DNA of 64,000 bases. Source: Gemmatimonadota bacterium. GTDB lineage: Bacteria; Gemmatimonadota; Gemmatimonadetes; Gemmatimonadales; Gemmatimonadaceae. The notes below the pieces were generated by a model. The model was not told the DNA's origin. It did no database searches and saw nothing but the letters and a program-made list of their open reading frames with translations. Shown here in pieces: positions 27,044-36,083 of the stretch. Position numbers and translations under genes: made by a program. The stretch is taken from the NCBI GenBank assembly GCA_003155795.1, contig PMEM01000013.1:75033-139032 (forward strand), in the 5' to 3' direction. Each line of letters opens with the position of its first letter. Within the stretch, counting starts at the first letter, position 1.

Positions 27044-28414
27044 GTGACGCCGTCACATCTGTTGCACCGTATGATGCGTGCGATTCGTGGACTCGCGCGC
27101 TATTCGCCGACTCCGCGGTTTGCGTTGGTGCTCGCAATTGCGGCGCCGGTCTGGCTGATGTCATCCGATACCAGCGGTCAAGTAATAGCGACGGCGATTA
27201 TTGCACTCATCGCTCTTGCGGTCATTGTCGACGCGGTCAGGATCCCGGGAAGTTCGTACGTAGCTCTTCAACGAATCTTTCCTCCTACCATAGGCGTTGG
27301 AGACACGAAAGAAGCCCACTACGAGGTTCGCTCGACTTGGCCGACAGCGTTGATGGCGAGCATCACGCAGCAACTCCCGGCATCGATCTCGGAGATTGAC
27401 GGTCCGCCAGACATCATGCCATTCACAGACAGGGCGACTCTCGTCATTCCAACGACAATTACGGGAAAGGTGCGGGGCAGTTTTCAACTGGGACCAGTCG
27501 CGCTGACGATACCAGGTCCGTGGGGTCTCGCAAAACGCTCGATACTTTACAACCCGGCCGATACGATCACCGTTGTCCCGTCGATCGTTGGCGCCGGCCG
27601 CTATCGCCTTCTTGCAGCGCAACACCGACTCCGGACCGTTGGGCAGCGCGTGATCCGGCGCCGCGGTGGTGGAACATCATTCGCGAATCTCCGCGACTAC
27701 GTTCCCGGCGACGACCCCAGACACATCGACTGGAAGGCGACAGCCAGGCGACATCGTCTGATCTCGAGAGAATTCACAGTCGAGCAGGGCCAGACGGTGA
27801 TGATTGCGATGGATTGCGGCCGTATGATGACGCAGCTCGCCGGCGACCGACCCCGTTTCGAGTACGCTCTCGCGTCAGCTCTGACACTCGCAGACATTGC
27901 ACTTTCGACTGGCGACCGTGTTGGATTGATAGCATTTGATTCGACAGTCCGTAGCTATCTCGCACCCACTCGCGTACCGGGGACTATCGCAGCCATACGC
28001 GATGCTCTCACATCTGTCACGGCTACCATGACGGAGCCGGATTATGCGGCCGCGTTCCGCACGCTAACTGAGCGTAATCGTCGTCGCTCTCTCATCGTGC
28101 TATTCACGGATGTGATCGATGTTCGGTCGTCCCGAGCAGTCATCGCGCTTTCCGCACGAAGTTCCGAGCGCCACCTTCCTCTCGTTGTAGCTCTCCGCAA
28201 TGAACAGCTTGTCGCCGCTTCAATTCCGTCATCGGGTGCCACCGATGAGCAGACTTACGAGAGCGCTGCCGCGGAAGAACTGATTTCAGCCAGAGAGGAC
28301 GCTCTCCAGACCATGCGACAGATTGGAGTCGCTGTAATAGATACGGCGCCCGCAGGAATGACCGCCGCGCTTGTCAATCGATATCTTGAGATCAAGGATC
28401 GCTCCATACTCTAG
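27044..28414 (+). CDS. DUF58 domain protein with VWA-like fold
   Basis: 456-residue membrane-anchored protein with two hydrophobic segments near the N-terminus (FALVLAIAAPVWLM and IATAIIALIALAVIV). A beta-rich middle is followed by the DUF58 motif NLRDYVPGDDPRHIDWKATA and a VWA-like domain (VMIAMDCGRMM, VGLIAFDS, LIVLFTDVID). DUF58 proteins pair with MoxR ATPases. The listed start is a GTG at 27044; ATG codons at 27071 and 27074 are alternatives, and no ribosome-binding site settles the choice. It is last in the operon and convergent with the HENVH gene (7-bp gap). Confidence 0.88.
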   Translation: MTPSHLLHRMMRAIRGLARYSPTPRFALVLAIAAPVWLMSSDTSGQVIATAIIALIALAVIVDAVRIPGSSYVALQRIFPPTIGVGDTKEAHYEVRSTWPTALMASITQQLPASISEIDGPPDIMPFTDRATLVIPTTITGKVRGSFQLGPVALTIPGPWGLAKRSILYNPADTITVVPSIVGAGRYRLLAAQHRLRTVGQRVIRRRGGGTSFANLRDYVPGDDPRHIDWKATARRHRLISREFTVEQGQTVMIAMDCGRMMTQLAGDRPRFEYALASALTLADIALSTGDRVGLIAFDSTVRSYLAPTRVPGTIAAIRDALTSVTATMTEPDYAAAFRTLTERNRRRSLIVLFTDVIDVRSSRAVIALSARSSERHLPLVVALRNEQLVAASIPSSGATDEQTYESAAAEELISAREDALQTMRQIGVAVIDTAPAGMTAALVNRYLEIKDRSIL

Positions 28415-28421
28415 CCAATTG

Positions 28422-29264
28422 CTAGTAGTTACGACGTGGCGTAAGTGCGTATGCCTCACGCTCCCACGGTCGTGAATTATACGGCACGATGCTGTTCGCA
28501 AGCCCATTGAAGCCCAAAGAAAGAAGTCCCACATCTATATGACGGGTTATCCGTCTCCCGATCGAAGTTTGATTCAAGATCGATCTTTCGATCGGGTTTG
28601 CAACTGCGAACGCAAGGTAGTCGTCCTGCAGAACATGCACATTCTCGTGGTACAACACATTCGGCGTTCCGTTAGAGTTGGTGAATGCGCTTTTCGCAAT
28701 CTTGATCCCGCCGAAGAACTCGGATCCGCGCGCCTCGCCATTTGACGTGTGTAAAGTCTCCCGGTTGTCGCGGAATACAAACGTGCCCGAGTACAACGAT
28801 AGTGTGGGATCTATATGAGTTGTTCGGCTTACTGAATTCACAACCGCTGCAACTGCATAGGTCGCGTTGACGCGCCAGTCAAATTCCTTTCCGTCTGTCA
28901 ATTGCAGTTCAACTGGTCCAACAGGGAACGAGAGCGTGGTGTGGTCGCTTCCCGCCGATGTGAGTGCGGATATGCCAACCGCAGACAGTTCTCTACCTGC
29001 GAAACCGGAACCGGAAAACGGGCTCGCAGCAACCTGTCGCCCGACACCAATCGTCGCACCACCAATCAGCCCCTGCAGCACAGCTCGCTTGAATCCGCGG
29101 CCACGAGCCAGCGACCATACGGTCGCGGTCGCGGCCCCGATTGCTGCATTGATACCCAGATCCTGCGCCCGCATGCTCATGCTCACCTGCGCAGAAACAG
29201 ATAGCGGAGTTCCAGTAATCACGACTGAAACTGCAACCAGCCTCCACAACCCGATGGAAGTCAT
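28422..29264 (-). CDS. exported HENVH-motif protein, putative metalloprotease
   Basis: 280-residue exported protein of unrecognised family. From ATG 29264 the N-terminus is MTSIGLWRLVAVSVVITG, then TPLSVSAQV, a signal peptide. A glycine-rich amphipathic part follows (AAIGAATATVWSL, GLIGGATIGVGRQ). The C-terminal half holds VLYHENVHVLQDDYLAF (H206, E207, H210), a zinc-motif match, and ends with RPWEREAYAL, a possible third ligand region. The open frame continues to 29357 only because two copies of a palindromic repeat are read through. The start codon itself lies in the first repeat copy. Peptidase activity is a guess from the motif. Confidence 0.65.
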   Translation of the reverse strand: MTSIGLWRLVAVSVVITGTPLSVSAQVSMSMRAQDLGINAAIGAATATVWSLARGRGFKRAVLQGLIGGATIGVGRQVAASPFSGSGFAGRELSAVGISALTSAGSDHTTLSFPVGPVELQLTDGKEFDWRVNATYAVAAVVNSVSRTTHIDPTLSLYSGTFVFRDNRETLHTSNGEARGSEFFGGIKIAKSAFTNSNGTPNVLYHENVHVLQDDYLAFAVANPIERSILNQTSIGRRITRHIDVGLLSLGFNGLANSIVPYNSRPWEREAYALTPRRNY

Positions 29265-29340
29265 CCCGCCGAAGGTCGGGATCCATGGACGAGACCGCAG
29301 GGAAGTCATCCCGCCGAAGGTCGGGATCCATGGACGAGAC
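29256..29340. repeat. two tandem dRS3-like palindromic repeats
   Basis: Two 40-bp copies, at 29256-29295 and 29301-29340, are identical in sequence and separated by CGCAG (period 45 bp). Each contains TCATCCCGCCGAAGGTCGGG followed by ATCCATGGACGAGAC, in which ATCCCG and CGGGAT form a hairpin. Elements of this type (GTCATCCCG...CGGGATCCA) are widespread short intergenic palindromes in many bacterial genomes, related in form to dRS3/REP sequences. Here they lie between the RDD-SpoIIM and HENVH genes and provide the start region of the latter. Confidence 0.85.
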
Positions 29341-29357
29341 TGCAATGTGGCTACCAA

Positions 29358-31181
29358 TTATTGCGCCGAGTTGTGAGACCGACGACCAAGTGACAAATAG
29401 GCGAACATCACAATTGCCGTCACACCAGATATGGCGAATTTCCACGTAAGTGGCCACACCCGTGGCGATACCAACCCTTCAAGCGTTCCAGCGACAAGCA
29501 GAAACAACGAGGACGCGGCGATGAGATCAATCGCGCGCCTGCCGTTTGCGACCAGCGCGTCGCGTCGCGTCTGCTTCCCGGGCAACAGAATTCCTTTTGC
29601 AATCAGGAGGCCGCCGCCACCAGCGATGCAGATCGCGCTCAGCTCGAGGACGCCGTGAGGGGCGACGAATGCGAGGATCAACCGAGCTACCCCACGAGAC
29701 GCAAACAGGCCCACACCGCTGCCAATTGCAACGCCGTTGAAAATGAGCAGCAACACAGTACCGATACCTGCCGTCAGCCCCATCGCAAACGTCAGATAGG
29801 TAACGGTGACGTTGTTCGAAATGATCCGGCTTGCAACAATCGGTCGGACTTCCTCTGGAATGGAGACGTAACCCTCGCCGTGTTTCTCCCGTTCGACGCC
29901 GGTTGCCGCGCGGCTTATCATCTCGTCCGGAAGAAGTTGCGTCGCAACCGTCGGATCCCGGACAACTACAACGTATGCCGCAACAGCCGGCCCGAACAAC
30001 AGAAGGACAGCCAACGCGATTGGCCGCCATGATCGGCGAACTTCGTGCGGTACTGTCGCCATCAGGTAGTCCACCACCAATCCGGCGTTCTTCCCACGCT
30101 GCCGGTACAGCAGGTTGTGACCACGTGCAACAAGCCTGCCGACGAAAAATAGTGATTCTGTGTCCCGCCCCCGGCTCGCCGTCTGGAGCCGCGCGAGATC
30201 GGTCGTGATCTCCCTGTACCGCGCCACGAGAGCCGACACGTCTTCCGGTTTCATCTTCGCCAGCCGTGTCGCGTAAGCGGCATCCAGTGCCGTAGCAAAG
30301 TCATTCCATCGCTTCAACCCGAGTGCAACAATCGCATGTTGCTCCCGATGCGCTCCTGTGTCGCTGCGTGACGCTCCGCCACTCGCTCTGGCGTCACGCT
30401 CCGATTCGTACAGTCGAAGCAGCGATGCACGCAAAGTGGCTGCTGATGTCGATGGCAGGTATTTCTCGAACCGCTTCCCAAATTCCGCGACGATAATGTC
30501 CCTGCGCGCTGGTTCGAGCGTAGTGCGCCGCTCCATATACCGATCAAGGACCGCGTATTCCTCATCGCTCAGCTGCGCAAATACGCTGGGGTTCTGCGGC
30601 CTGTGTGATTGCCGCTCCGCGGACTGTGGCTTCGATCGTTCTTCTTTGATCACGAACGTACCGGCGACTATATCACCCAGCCGTTTCCGGGAATCGTTCA
30701 GCATGGCAACAATTATCCCAACCAGATATACGCCGAGTGCATCGATTACCCGCAGCAGATTCCGTACAGCCGACGCGGCAAACGTGACGGAAAACCCACC
30801 ATCACGCACGACACGCAAATGCATGAATCGCTTGCCTGGGGTCTGACCATCCCAGATTCCCTCGAACACCACGTAATAACCCCACGTCACTGCGAATTGC
30901 GCTATGACATATGCGGCCATCACCCATGCCGCGGATGGGCTGACATTGCCAAGCTTGATACCGGAATAGCTTGCGGCAACTCCCGCAAGAATCGCCAGTA
31001 CAATGAGCACAACCATGCTGATGATCGTGTCAATCGCTGCGGCAGCGCCACGAGATCCAATACCCGCCACGGAATAGGACAGGGCAATCTGCTCCGGAGT
31101 CTCCACCTCGATGGAGATGTCCAGGCTCGAGGCCGAGCTGAACGGTGTCTCTGTTACGACACTCGCGCTAGCGCTGGTCAC
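29358..31181 (-). CDS. RDD domain fused to stage II sporulation protein M-like domain
   Basis: 607-residue multi-pass membrane protein. The N-terminal RDD domain (about residues 25-170) shows GSRGAAAAIDTIISMVVL and DGQTPGKRFMHLRVVRDGG. From about residue 205 a SpoIIM/DUF95-type domain begins, with FEKYLPSTSAATLRASLLRL, and carries further helices through LILAFVAPHGVLELSAICIAGG and a final helix near 585-603. RDD and SpoIIM proteins are usually separate genes next to MoxR/DUF58/DUF4129 clusters; such a cluster ends 940 bp away on the other strand. The GTG start at 31181 overlaps the mnmE stop by GTGA, so it is translated with mnmE. Confidence 0.85.
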   Translation of the reverse strand: MTSASASVVTETPFSSASSLDISIEVETPEQIALSYSVAGIGSRGAAAAIDTIISMVVLIVLAILAGVAASYSGIKLGNVSPSAAWVMAAYVIAQFAVTWGYYVVFEGIWDGQTPGKRFMHLRVVRDGGFSVTFAASAVRNLLRVIDALGVYLVGIIVAMLNDSRKRLGDIVAGTFVIKEERSKPQSAERQSHRPQNPSVFAQLSDEEYAVLDRYMERRTTLEPARRDIIVAEFGKRFEKYLPSTSAATLRASLLRLYESERDARASGGASRSDTGAHREQHAIVALGLKRWNDFATALDAAYATRLAKMKPEDVSALVARYREITTDLARLQTASRGRDTESLFFVGRLVARGHNLLYRQRGKNAGLVVDYLMATVPHEVRRSWRPIALAVLLLFGPAVAAYVVVVRDPTVATQLLPDEMISRAATGVEREKHGEGYVSIPEEVRPIVASRIISNNVTVTYLTFAMGLTAGIGTVLLLIFNGVAIGSGVGLFASRGVARLILAFVAPHGVLELSAICIAGGGGLLIAKGILLPGKQTRRDALVANGRRAIDLIAASSLFLLVAGTLEGLVSPRVWPLTWKFAISGVTAIVMFAYLSLGRRSHNSAQ

Positions 31182-32521
31182 TTGCCAACACAGAAAGTTC
31201 GGAATAGACGATCCAACACGTGCTCCACGTCAATGGTTCCGGTGACATCCGCAAGTGCGTCCACGGCACTACGAAGATGCACTGCCGCCACAGACACTGG
31301 CAAACTCTCGCTCGCAAGCGCCGCCTGAAAGGCCAGCAGTTCATCCCGCGCGAGCTCGACACAATAACGCTGTCGTTCGCGAAAGAGAATCGGCGAGTCC
31401 GTGGTGAGCTCTCCATGACGACTTGAGATGGCCGCTTCAATCGAAACCAGAAGTTCCCGTATTCCCTCCCCCGTCACTGCACTCACTGCACTCACGCTGG
31501 AAGGTGCTTCCGTAAGGTCCGCTTTTGTTTGGACCGGGATTACCGCCGCGCCGCTCATGGTCGATACTATCACAGCGGTCTCTGCCGCAGCTTGAACTGT
31601 ATCACCACATGCGAGTATCACATCAGCCGATCCAAGGTATTGTGTCGCTACTTCTATTCCCATCTGCTCGACAACATCGCTCGTGTCGCGCAATCCAGCG
31701 GTATCGACAAGTCGTATCGGCCACGAACCTGCCTCGAGAACTGCTTCGATCGCATCTCTCGTTGTGCCTGGAATTTCGGTAACGATGGCACGCGATCTGC
31801 CCAGCATCGCGTTGAACAACGACGACTTGCCAACATTTGGGGCGCCTGCAACCACCACGAGTGCGCCTTCCCTGACAAGCTCACCTGCGGGCGCCGTCTC
31901 CAGCAATGACGTCAGCGATTGCACCGCGGCGGCGGTTGCTGCTCCGACACGTTCTCGCGAAACCGGGCCGTCGTCTTCCTCAGGAAAATCAATGTCATAC
32001 GCAATCAACACTTCGAGGTTGATTACCTCTTCCCTCAGCTTATTGATGCGGCGCGATAGCCCGCCATCCAACTGTGTGACCGCAACGCGCTGCATGGCGC
32101 GCGACTTCGAGTCAATCAGATCACCGATTGCCTCGGCTTGCACCAGATCGTATTTCCCGTTCAGTACCGCGCGTCGAGTAAATTCGCCTGGCTCCGCCAG
32201 CCTCGCGCCCGACGAGATAAGTGCCGCCAGCACAAGTGTCGGAACTATCGTCCCACCGTGCGTAGCGATCTCTACGACATCCTCGCCAGTAAAGGAAGCC
32301 GGTCCAGCAAAGGTCGTTACAAGTGCTTCGTCCAGCACATCGCCAGCATGGTCACGAATTGTGCAAAGCGTCGCATGCCGTTCGGTCACGGGCCATTGTC
32401 GCACGTGCCGCTTTACTATCGCAAACGCCGACGGGCCAGATATGCGGATTACCGCAATTGCGCCACGTCCTTCAACGGTTGCAATCGCTGTAATTGTGTC
32501 GTCGCCCAAAATCGTACTCAC
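31178..32521 (-). CDS. mnmE: tRNA modification GTPase MnmE
   Basis: 447-residue GTPase that, with MnmG, installs the carboxymethylaminomethyl group at U34 of certain tRNAs. It has a tetrahydrofolate-binding N-domain (DTITAIATVEGRGAIAVIRI), a helical region, the G domain with G1 GAPNVGKSS, G3 DTAGLRD and a G4-like QTKAD, and the conserved C-terminal FCVGK. The start is GTG 32521, overlapping the upstream MBL gene stop. It lies in the rpmH-rnpA-yidD-yidC string, its classical location near oriC; the partner mnmG is at 60527. Confidence 0.97.
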   Translation of the reverse strand: MSTILGDDTITAIATVEGRGAIAVIRISGPSAFAIVKRHVRQWPVTERHATLCTIRDHAGDVLDEALVTTFAGPASFTGEDVVEIATHGGTIVPTLVLAALISSGARLAEPGEFTRRAVLNGKYDLVQAEAIGDLIDSKSRAMQRVAVTQLDGGLSRRINKLREEVINLEVLIAYDIDFPEEDDGPVSRERVGAATAAAVQSLTSLLETAPAGELVREGALVVVAGAPNVGKSSLFNAMLGRSRAIVTEIPGTTRDAIEAVLEAGSWPIRLVDTAGLRDTSDVVEQMGIEVATQYLGSADVILACGDTVQAAAETAVIVSTMSGAAVIPVQTKADLTEAPSSVSAVSAVTGEGIRELLVSIEAAISSRHGELTTDSPILFRERQRYCVELARDELLAFQAALASESLPVSVAAVHLRSAVDALADVTGTIDVEHVLDRLFRTFCVGK

Positions 32522-33294
32522 AAAAATGCCGGCGTGACATCAATGAATTCTCCGGGGTTGAGAATCCGGACGTCCGCACCACGCGAATGGCTCTTCACCT
32601 GCTGTCGCAATTCCCGTATCGCATCATCTGCGGAGGCCGTTACATGGTTGAATGTCCCCCAGTGATACGGAACGAAGTACCTCGCGTTGAGTCTCTCAAA
32701 CAGAGTAAGTGCGTCTGCACTGGTCAGGTGCCCGTGCTTGAATCCTACCTTCCAGGCCGGAGCGTAACCAATCGGAAGCAGCGCTACGTCAAGCCGACGG
32801 TCTTCGAGTACCTGCATCACCATGCCAGTCGAGTCATCTCGAAGCGCGGTATCGCCAGCGAAAAAGACGCTTTCTTCATTAGTATCGAATAGATACATAT
32901 TAGCCTGTCGCCGCCAGCGATCGACTAGATACCGGGTCCCTGAATGCGAGGCCGCCTCGGCATGAACAGTGACGCTGCCGCTCGTTGTTGACTCTCCAGG
33001 CCCGAGGTCGATTGCCTGAGCCACCCCTTTCCTGCGAATCCATCGCGCAATGACCGGCGGAGCGAATAGAGGGACGTGCTGGAGTTTAGCAAGCGACCGA
33101 AATGAAAGATGGTCTGCATGCGCATGCGTCAGCACGATCATATCGAGCTTCGGAAGATCTGCGAGCGCAATCCCCGGCGCACTCACCCGGGCCAGCACCA
33201 GCCCAAGTGATGAATCGAAATTCGGATCAGTGAGAATCGTCTTCCCACCTATCTCGATTAACAGCGTCGCGTGACCGATGTAGGTAACCCGCAT
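32518..33294 (-). CDS. UlaG-like metallo-beta-lactamase fold hydrolase
   Basis: 258-residue MBL-fold hydrolase of the COG2220 type (UlaG/YfiR-like or NAPE-PLD-like). It shows RVTYIGHATLLIEIGGKTIL, the metal motif VLTHAHADHLSF, VFFAGDTALRDD and YFVPYHWGTFNHV. The substrate is unknown. It is inserted between yidC (59-bp gap) and mnmE (GTGA overlap), so it is likely expressed in the same operon. A sequence resembling the 20565/24113 palindromes lies inside the gene at about 32878-32900. Confidence 0.9.
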   Translation of the reverse strand: MRVTYIGHATLLIEIGGKTILTDPNFDSSLGLVLARVSAPGIALADLPKLDMIVLTHAHADHLSFRSLAKLQHVPLFAPPVIARWIRRKGVAQAIDLGPGESTTSGSVTVHAEAASHSGTRYLVDRWRRQANMYLFDTNEESVFFAGDTALRDDSTGMVMQVLEDRRLDVALLPIGYAPAWKVGFKHGHLTSADALTLFERLNARYFVPYHWGTFNHVTASADDAIRELRQQVKSHSRGADVRILNPGEFIDVTPAFL

Positions 33295-33353
33295 ATCTCT
33301 AAGCTACAGCGCGGACGCGCGGCCCATCACATCAGTTGCCCGGACGGCTGACC

Positions 33354-35123
33354 CTAACCTTTTTCCTTGCCCTTGGTCCCCGTGGCTGCAGCATCCTTGG
33401 TAGCAACAACAGCCTTGGGCTTGCTCATGCCGCGCGTTCGTGACAGATGCCACTGCTGTGGCAATGTCGCAAGGTTCTGCGTCGCGTAGTAAAGATTGAG
33501 TCCGGCTGCCTCCCTGTACAGGAACAGCGTGAACATCGCCGGCATGATATAACTCATCATTTTGGCCTGCGGGTTCGGCGGCGTGTTGCGCATTCCGATC
33601 CACGAGATGAGGTACATCGACGCGCCCATCAGCAGCGGTAATATGTAGTACGGATCCCGCACTGAAAGATCGCTCATCCACCAGAATGGCACCCCGCGAA
33701 ATTCAATCGTATTCCTGAATACAAAGAACAGCGCAAGCAGTATCGGCATCGGCAGCAGTGACGGGAGGCAACCCAGTAGCGGTGACAATGGATTCATCCC
33801 GTGACTCTGATACACCTTCATTATTTCTGCCCGCTGTTTCTCCGGATCCTCCTTGTACTTATTCTGAACCGCTGTCAGTTCAGGCTGGAGAATCTGCATC
33901 TTGATCGATGTCTTCATCGATGTCTGATACAGTGGCCACATCAACAGGCGAACAAGCAGACCTAGCGCAATGAGAACCAGCCCGTAACTCAGATTCAACG
34001 CGCGGTGCATCCACAGCACAAGCCTGATCACCGACGTCGCAATGGGCTGCATCAACGGCCGTACAAAGGCCCAGCCGTACGGATTGACCTGATCAAAATC
34101 GCGCCCGAGTGCGTTCAGCTTTTTCCATTCCTGAGGACCGGCGTACATGTCGAAGGCGAACGTTCCGTTCACCACGGGGATCACGACAGTGCCAGTCGCA
34201 TGTGTCGCAATCTTTGTTGCACGTGGCCCGCCAACCAGAGTCGCTTCGGTGAACTCGGGGCCCTTCTTCGGAGCCAGCAGACCGACAACGAAGTACTTGG
34301 ATTTCGCGACTATCCAGGTGACCGGTCCCTCAACAAGCTGCTTCTCACCAGGATCAAGCGAATGGAACGTTACGTTCCGGGCCGCCTCGCGCTTGGTAAG
34401 GAATGCGAACGCAAGCGAATTCCGATCATCCGCAGTGTCAGGCTCCGTCGCCGCAAAAGTCTGCGGAAGCTGAACGATCACGTAGCTTCCGTTCTTCGCA
34501 CCAGCAACGGTCCCGGTTACATGCGAGATGAAACTGTCAGGTACGGTCGCATACTGAATTCGTACATCACCGCCAGCGACCGGAGTTGAATACGTGACAA
34601 TATTTCCGTCCCGTGCGCTCTGGAACGCCGTGTGCGACAGGTCCACGGGCTGACCGCCATTAGTAACCAACTGATACTTAAGTATCGAATTCCCATCCGA
34701 GCCAAGCTGAACTTTTGGGCCATTGCTGCCATGGACGCGGTTGGCGTACGTATTCATCACAATCGCAACTGGAACTGCACCCACGTTGCTGAAGTGAAAG
34801 TCGGCGCCGCTGTCGCGCTTCGCGGCCACCGGAGCCACGGTCAGTGTCTCTGCAGCGACCACCGGAAGTGCTGCTGAACGCGTCGTTGGCAACGGCAACG
34901 CGGTGGGCTGGACTGTACTTGGGGCTACTGCCATTCCAGCCGAGTCCTGCGCCGACACCGTCGCGGTGCCGGTGCTGCCTGCAGCTACGGTTTTATGTAC
35001 GGCGGTACTGTCAGCCTTGCCCGGGAGCTTCTTCTGTTCGGAATTCTGGGGAAACAGGAATTGCATCCCGAGAAAGACGGCAATAGCCAACGCTGCGGCG
35101 ATAAAAAATCGTCTACTTTCCAT
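33354..35123 (-). CDS. yidC: membrane protein insertase YidC
   Basis: 589-residue insertase that places proteins into the inner membrane alone or with Sec. The N-terminal helix FFIAAALAIAVFLGMQFLF is followed by a large periplasmic beta domain (about residues 100-355), as in Gram-negative YidC. The conserved insertase core has ALGLLVRLLMWPLYQTSMKT, LLGCLPSLLPMPILLALFFV and helices ending near residue 555. A basic tail KPKAVVATKDAAATGTKGKE probably contacts ribosomes. It follows yidD by 14 bp in the rpmH operon. Confidence 0.97.
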   Translation of the reverse strand: MESRRFFIAAALAIAVFLGMQFLFPQNSEQKKLPGKADSTAVHKTVAAGSTGTATVSAQDSAGMAVAPSTVQPTALPLPTTRSAALPVVAAETLTVAPVAAKRDSGADFHFSNVGAVPVAIVMNTYANRVHGSNGPKVQLGSDGNSILKYQLVTNGGQPVDLSHTAFQSARDGNIVTYSTPVAGGDVRIQYATVPDSFISHVTGTVAGAKNGSYVIVQLPQTFAATEPDTADDRNSLAFAFLTKREAARNVTFHSLDPGEKQLVEGPVTWIVAKSKYFVVGLLAPKKGPEFTEATLVGGPRATKIATHATGTVVIPVVNGTFAFDMYAGPQEWKKLNALGRDFDQVNPYGWAFVRPLMQPIATSVIRLVLWMHRALNLSYGLVLIALGLLVRLLMWPLYQTSMKTSIKMQILQPELTAVQNKYKEDPEKQRAEIMKVYQSHGMNPLSPLLGCLPSLLPMPILLALFFVFRNTIEFRGVPFWWMSDLSVRDPYYILPLLMGASMYLISWIGMRNTPPNPQAKMMSYIMPAMFTLFLYREAAGLNLYYATQNLATLPQQWHLSRTRGMSKPKAVVATKDAAATGTKGKEKG

Positions 35124-35137
35124 TGATCAGTGCAAAC

Positions 35138-35440
35138 TCAGGGGACCGGGTCGAAGCCGCCCGGCCGAAAAGGATGACATCTTAGAATACGTCGTACCGC
35201 CAACCAGCCGCCCTTCAACGGACCGTACTTGTCTATCGCCTCGATCGCGTAGTTCGAGCAAGTTGGATAGTAACGGCACGCCGCCGGCATCATCGGCGAT
35301 ATCGCGAGTTGATAAAAGCGTATAGGACCACGGAGGATCCACGTCCCCACGGATCTTCGCCGTCCCGCCGAAACCAATTGCTGCCCAGGATTCCTCTGGT
35401 TCCCGCTCGAATGATCATGCGAGTCGTGCAACGATCCCAT
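35138..35440 (-). CDS. yidD: membrane protein insertion efficiency factor YidD
   Basis: 100-residue small membrane-associated protein that aids YidC-dependent insertion. The family core is [49 protein letters not shown] and a final PGGFDPVP. The listed start makes a 26-bp overlap with rnpA and an N-terminal extension of about 35 residues without family similarity, so a later start is possible. Gene order rpmH-rnpA-yidD-yidC is the standard one. Confidence 0.93.
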   Translation of the reverse strand: MGSLHDSHDHSSGNQRNPGQQLVSAGRRRSVGTWILRGPIRFYQLAISPMMPAACRYYPTCSNYAIEAIDKYGPLKGGWLAVRRILRCHPFRPGGFDPVP

Positions 35441-35732
35441 CTATCTCCCGCTCAAGCACCACAAAACTGGCAGCGTACGCCCGCGGAAGCGCACGAAGAA
35501 GTACGTCCGTCGGCGGTACGGACCTCAAAGACGGAAGCATTCGAAGTCGAACGAGCTCGCGCACCCGCCTCCGAAGCCTGTTCCGCTCAACTATGATGTG
35601 CCCGTACTTGGGCACAATAATACCGACTCGCGCACGCAACGACGGGGAAGCAGTTATCCGGACGTCCAGCAGTCCAGACTTTACTCGCTTCCCCGTTCGC
35701 TTCACGAACTCAATATCCGGAGCGCGCGACAA
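35415..35732 (-). CDS. rnpA: ribonuclease P protein component
   Basis: 105-residue basic protein subunit of RNase P that helps the RNA subunit process tRNA precursors. The RNR signature is present as [15 protein letters not shown] (about residues 49-63), preceded by [12 protein letters not shown]. The N-terminus [18 protein letters not shown] corresponds to the usual region around the first strand. It is located 50 bp after rpmH and overlaps yidD. The catalytic RNA (rnpB) is encoded at 39776-40166. Confidence 0.93.
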   Translation of the reverse strand: MSRAPDIEFVKRTGKRVKSGLLDVRITASPSLRARVGIIVPKYGHIIVERNRLRRRVRELVRLRMLPSLRSVPPTDVLLRALPRAYAASFVVLEREIDGIVARLA

Positions 35733-35782
35733 CCGCTGCGCGCGAGAAAACTTCAGATGCGACGTTGGTTGTGGCGGTTTTA

Positions 35783-35947
35783 CTACGCGCCAGCGTACTT
35801 CGACGGCAACTGCACCGTCAACTGCTTGCGCCCTTTCTTACGGCGACGCGCTAACACTTCTCGGCCCCACCGCGTGGACATGCGCTCGCGAAATCCATGC
35901 GTTCTGATCCGGCGCTTGTTACGCGGACGATAAGTCGGCTTACCCAT
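35783..35947 (-). CDS. rpmH: 50S ribosomal protein L34
   Basis: A 54-residue basic protein identified by direct translation. It starts [19 protein letters not shown], continues [20 protein letters not shown] and ends [15 protein letters not shown]. The KPTYRP...R...GFR.RM.T..GR.VLA.RR.KGR pattern is diagnostic for L34, a large-subunit protein. The length is slightly above the common 44-47 because of a C-terminal extension. A GAGGATC ribosome-binding site precedes the ATG at 35947. It is first gene of the minus operon beside dnaA, the typical oriC arrangement. Confidence 0.96.
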   Translation of the reverse strand: MGKPTYRPRNKRRIRTHGFRERMSTRWGREVLARRRKKGRKQLTVQLPSKYAGA

Positions 35948-36083
35948 ATATGATCCTCAGTGCTCACTTGAACGGCTCTTGAACAACTTTAGCGAAAGAC
36001 CGTTAAATCTAATGGCACCAATGAGATGCAACAACTGCGTGGAACAAAAGCTTCAATGAGCAAGCCAAGTTTCGGAAGGGTGA

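Noticed and set aside
31683-32537. 284-codon open frame on the plus strand
   Set aside because: It lies antisense to mnmE over its whole length and is rich in Ser/Thr/Ala as expected for a shadow frame; mnmE is certain.
34672-34692. perfect palindrome GATACTTAAGTATC
   Set aside because: It resembles the motif at 24113 but lies within yidC codons away from any start, and part of the match (AGTATCG) is common in the window.
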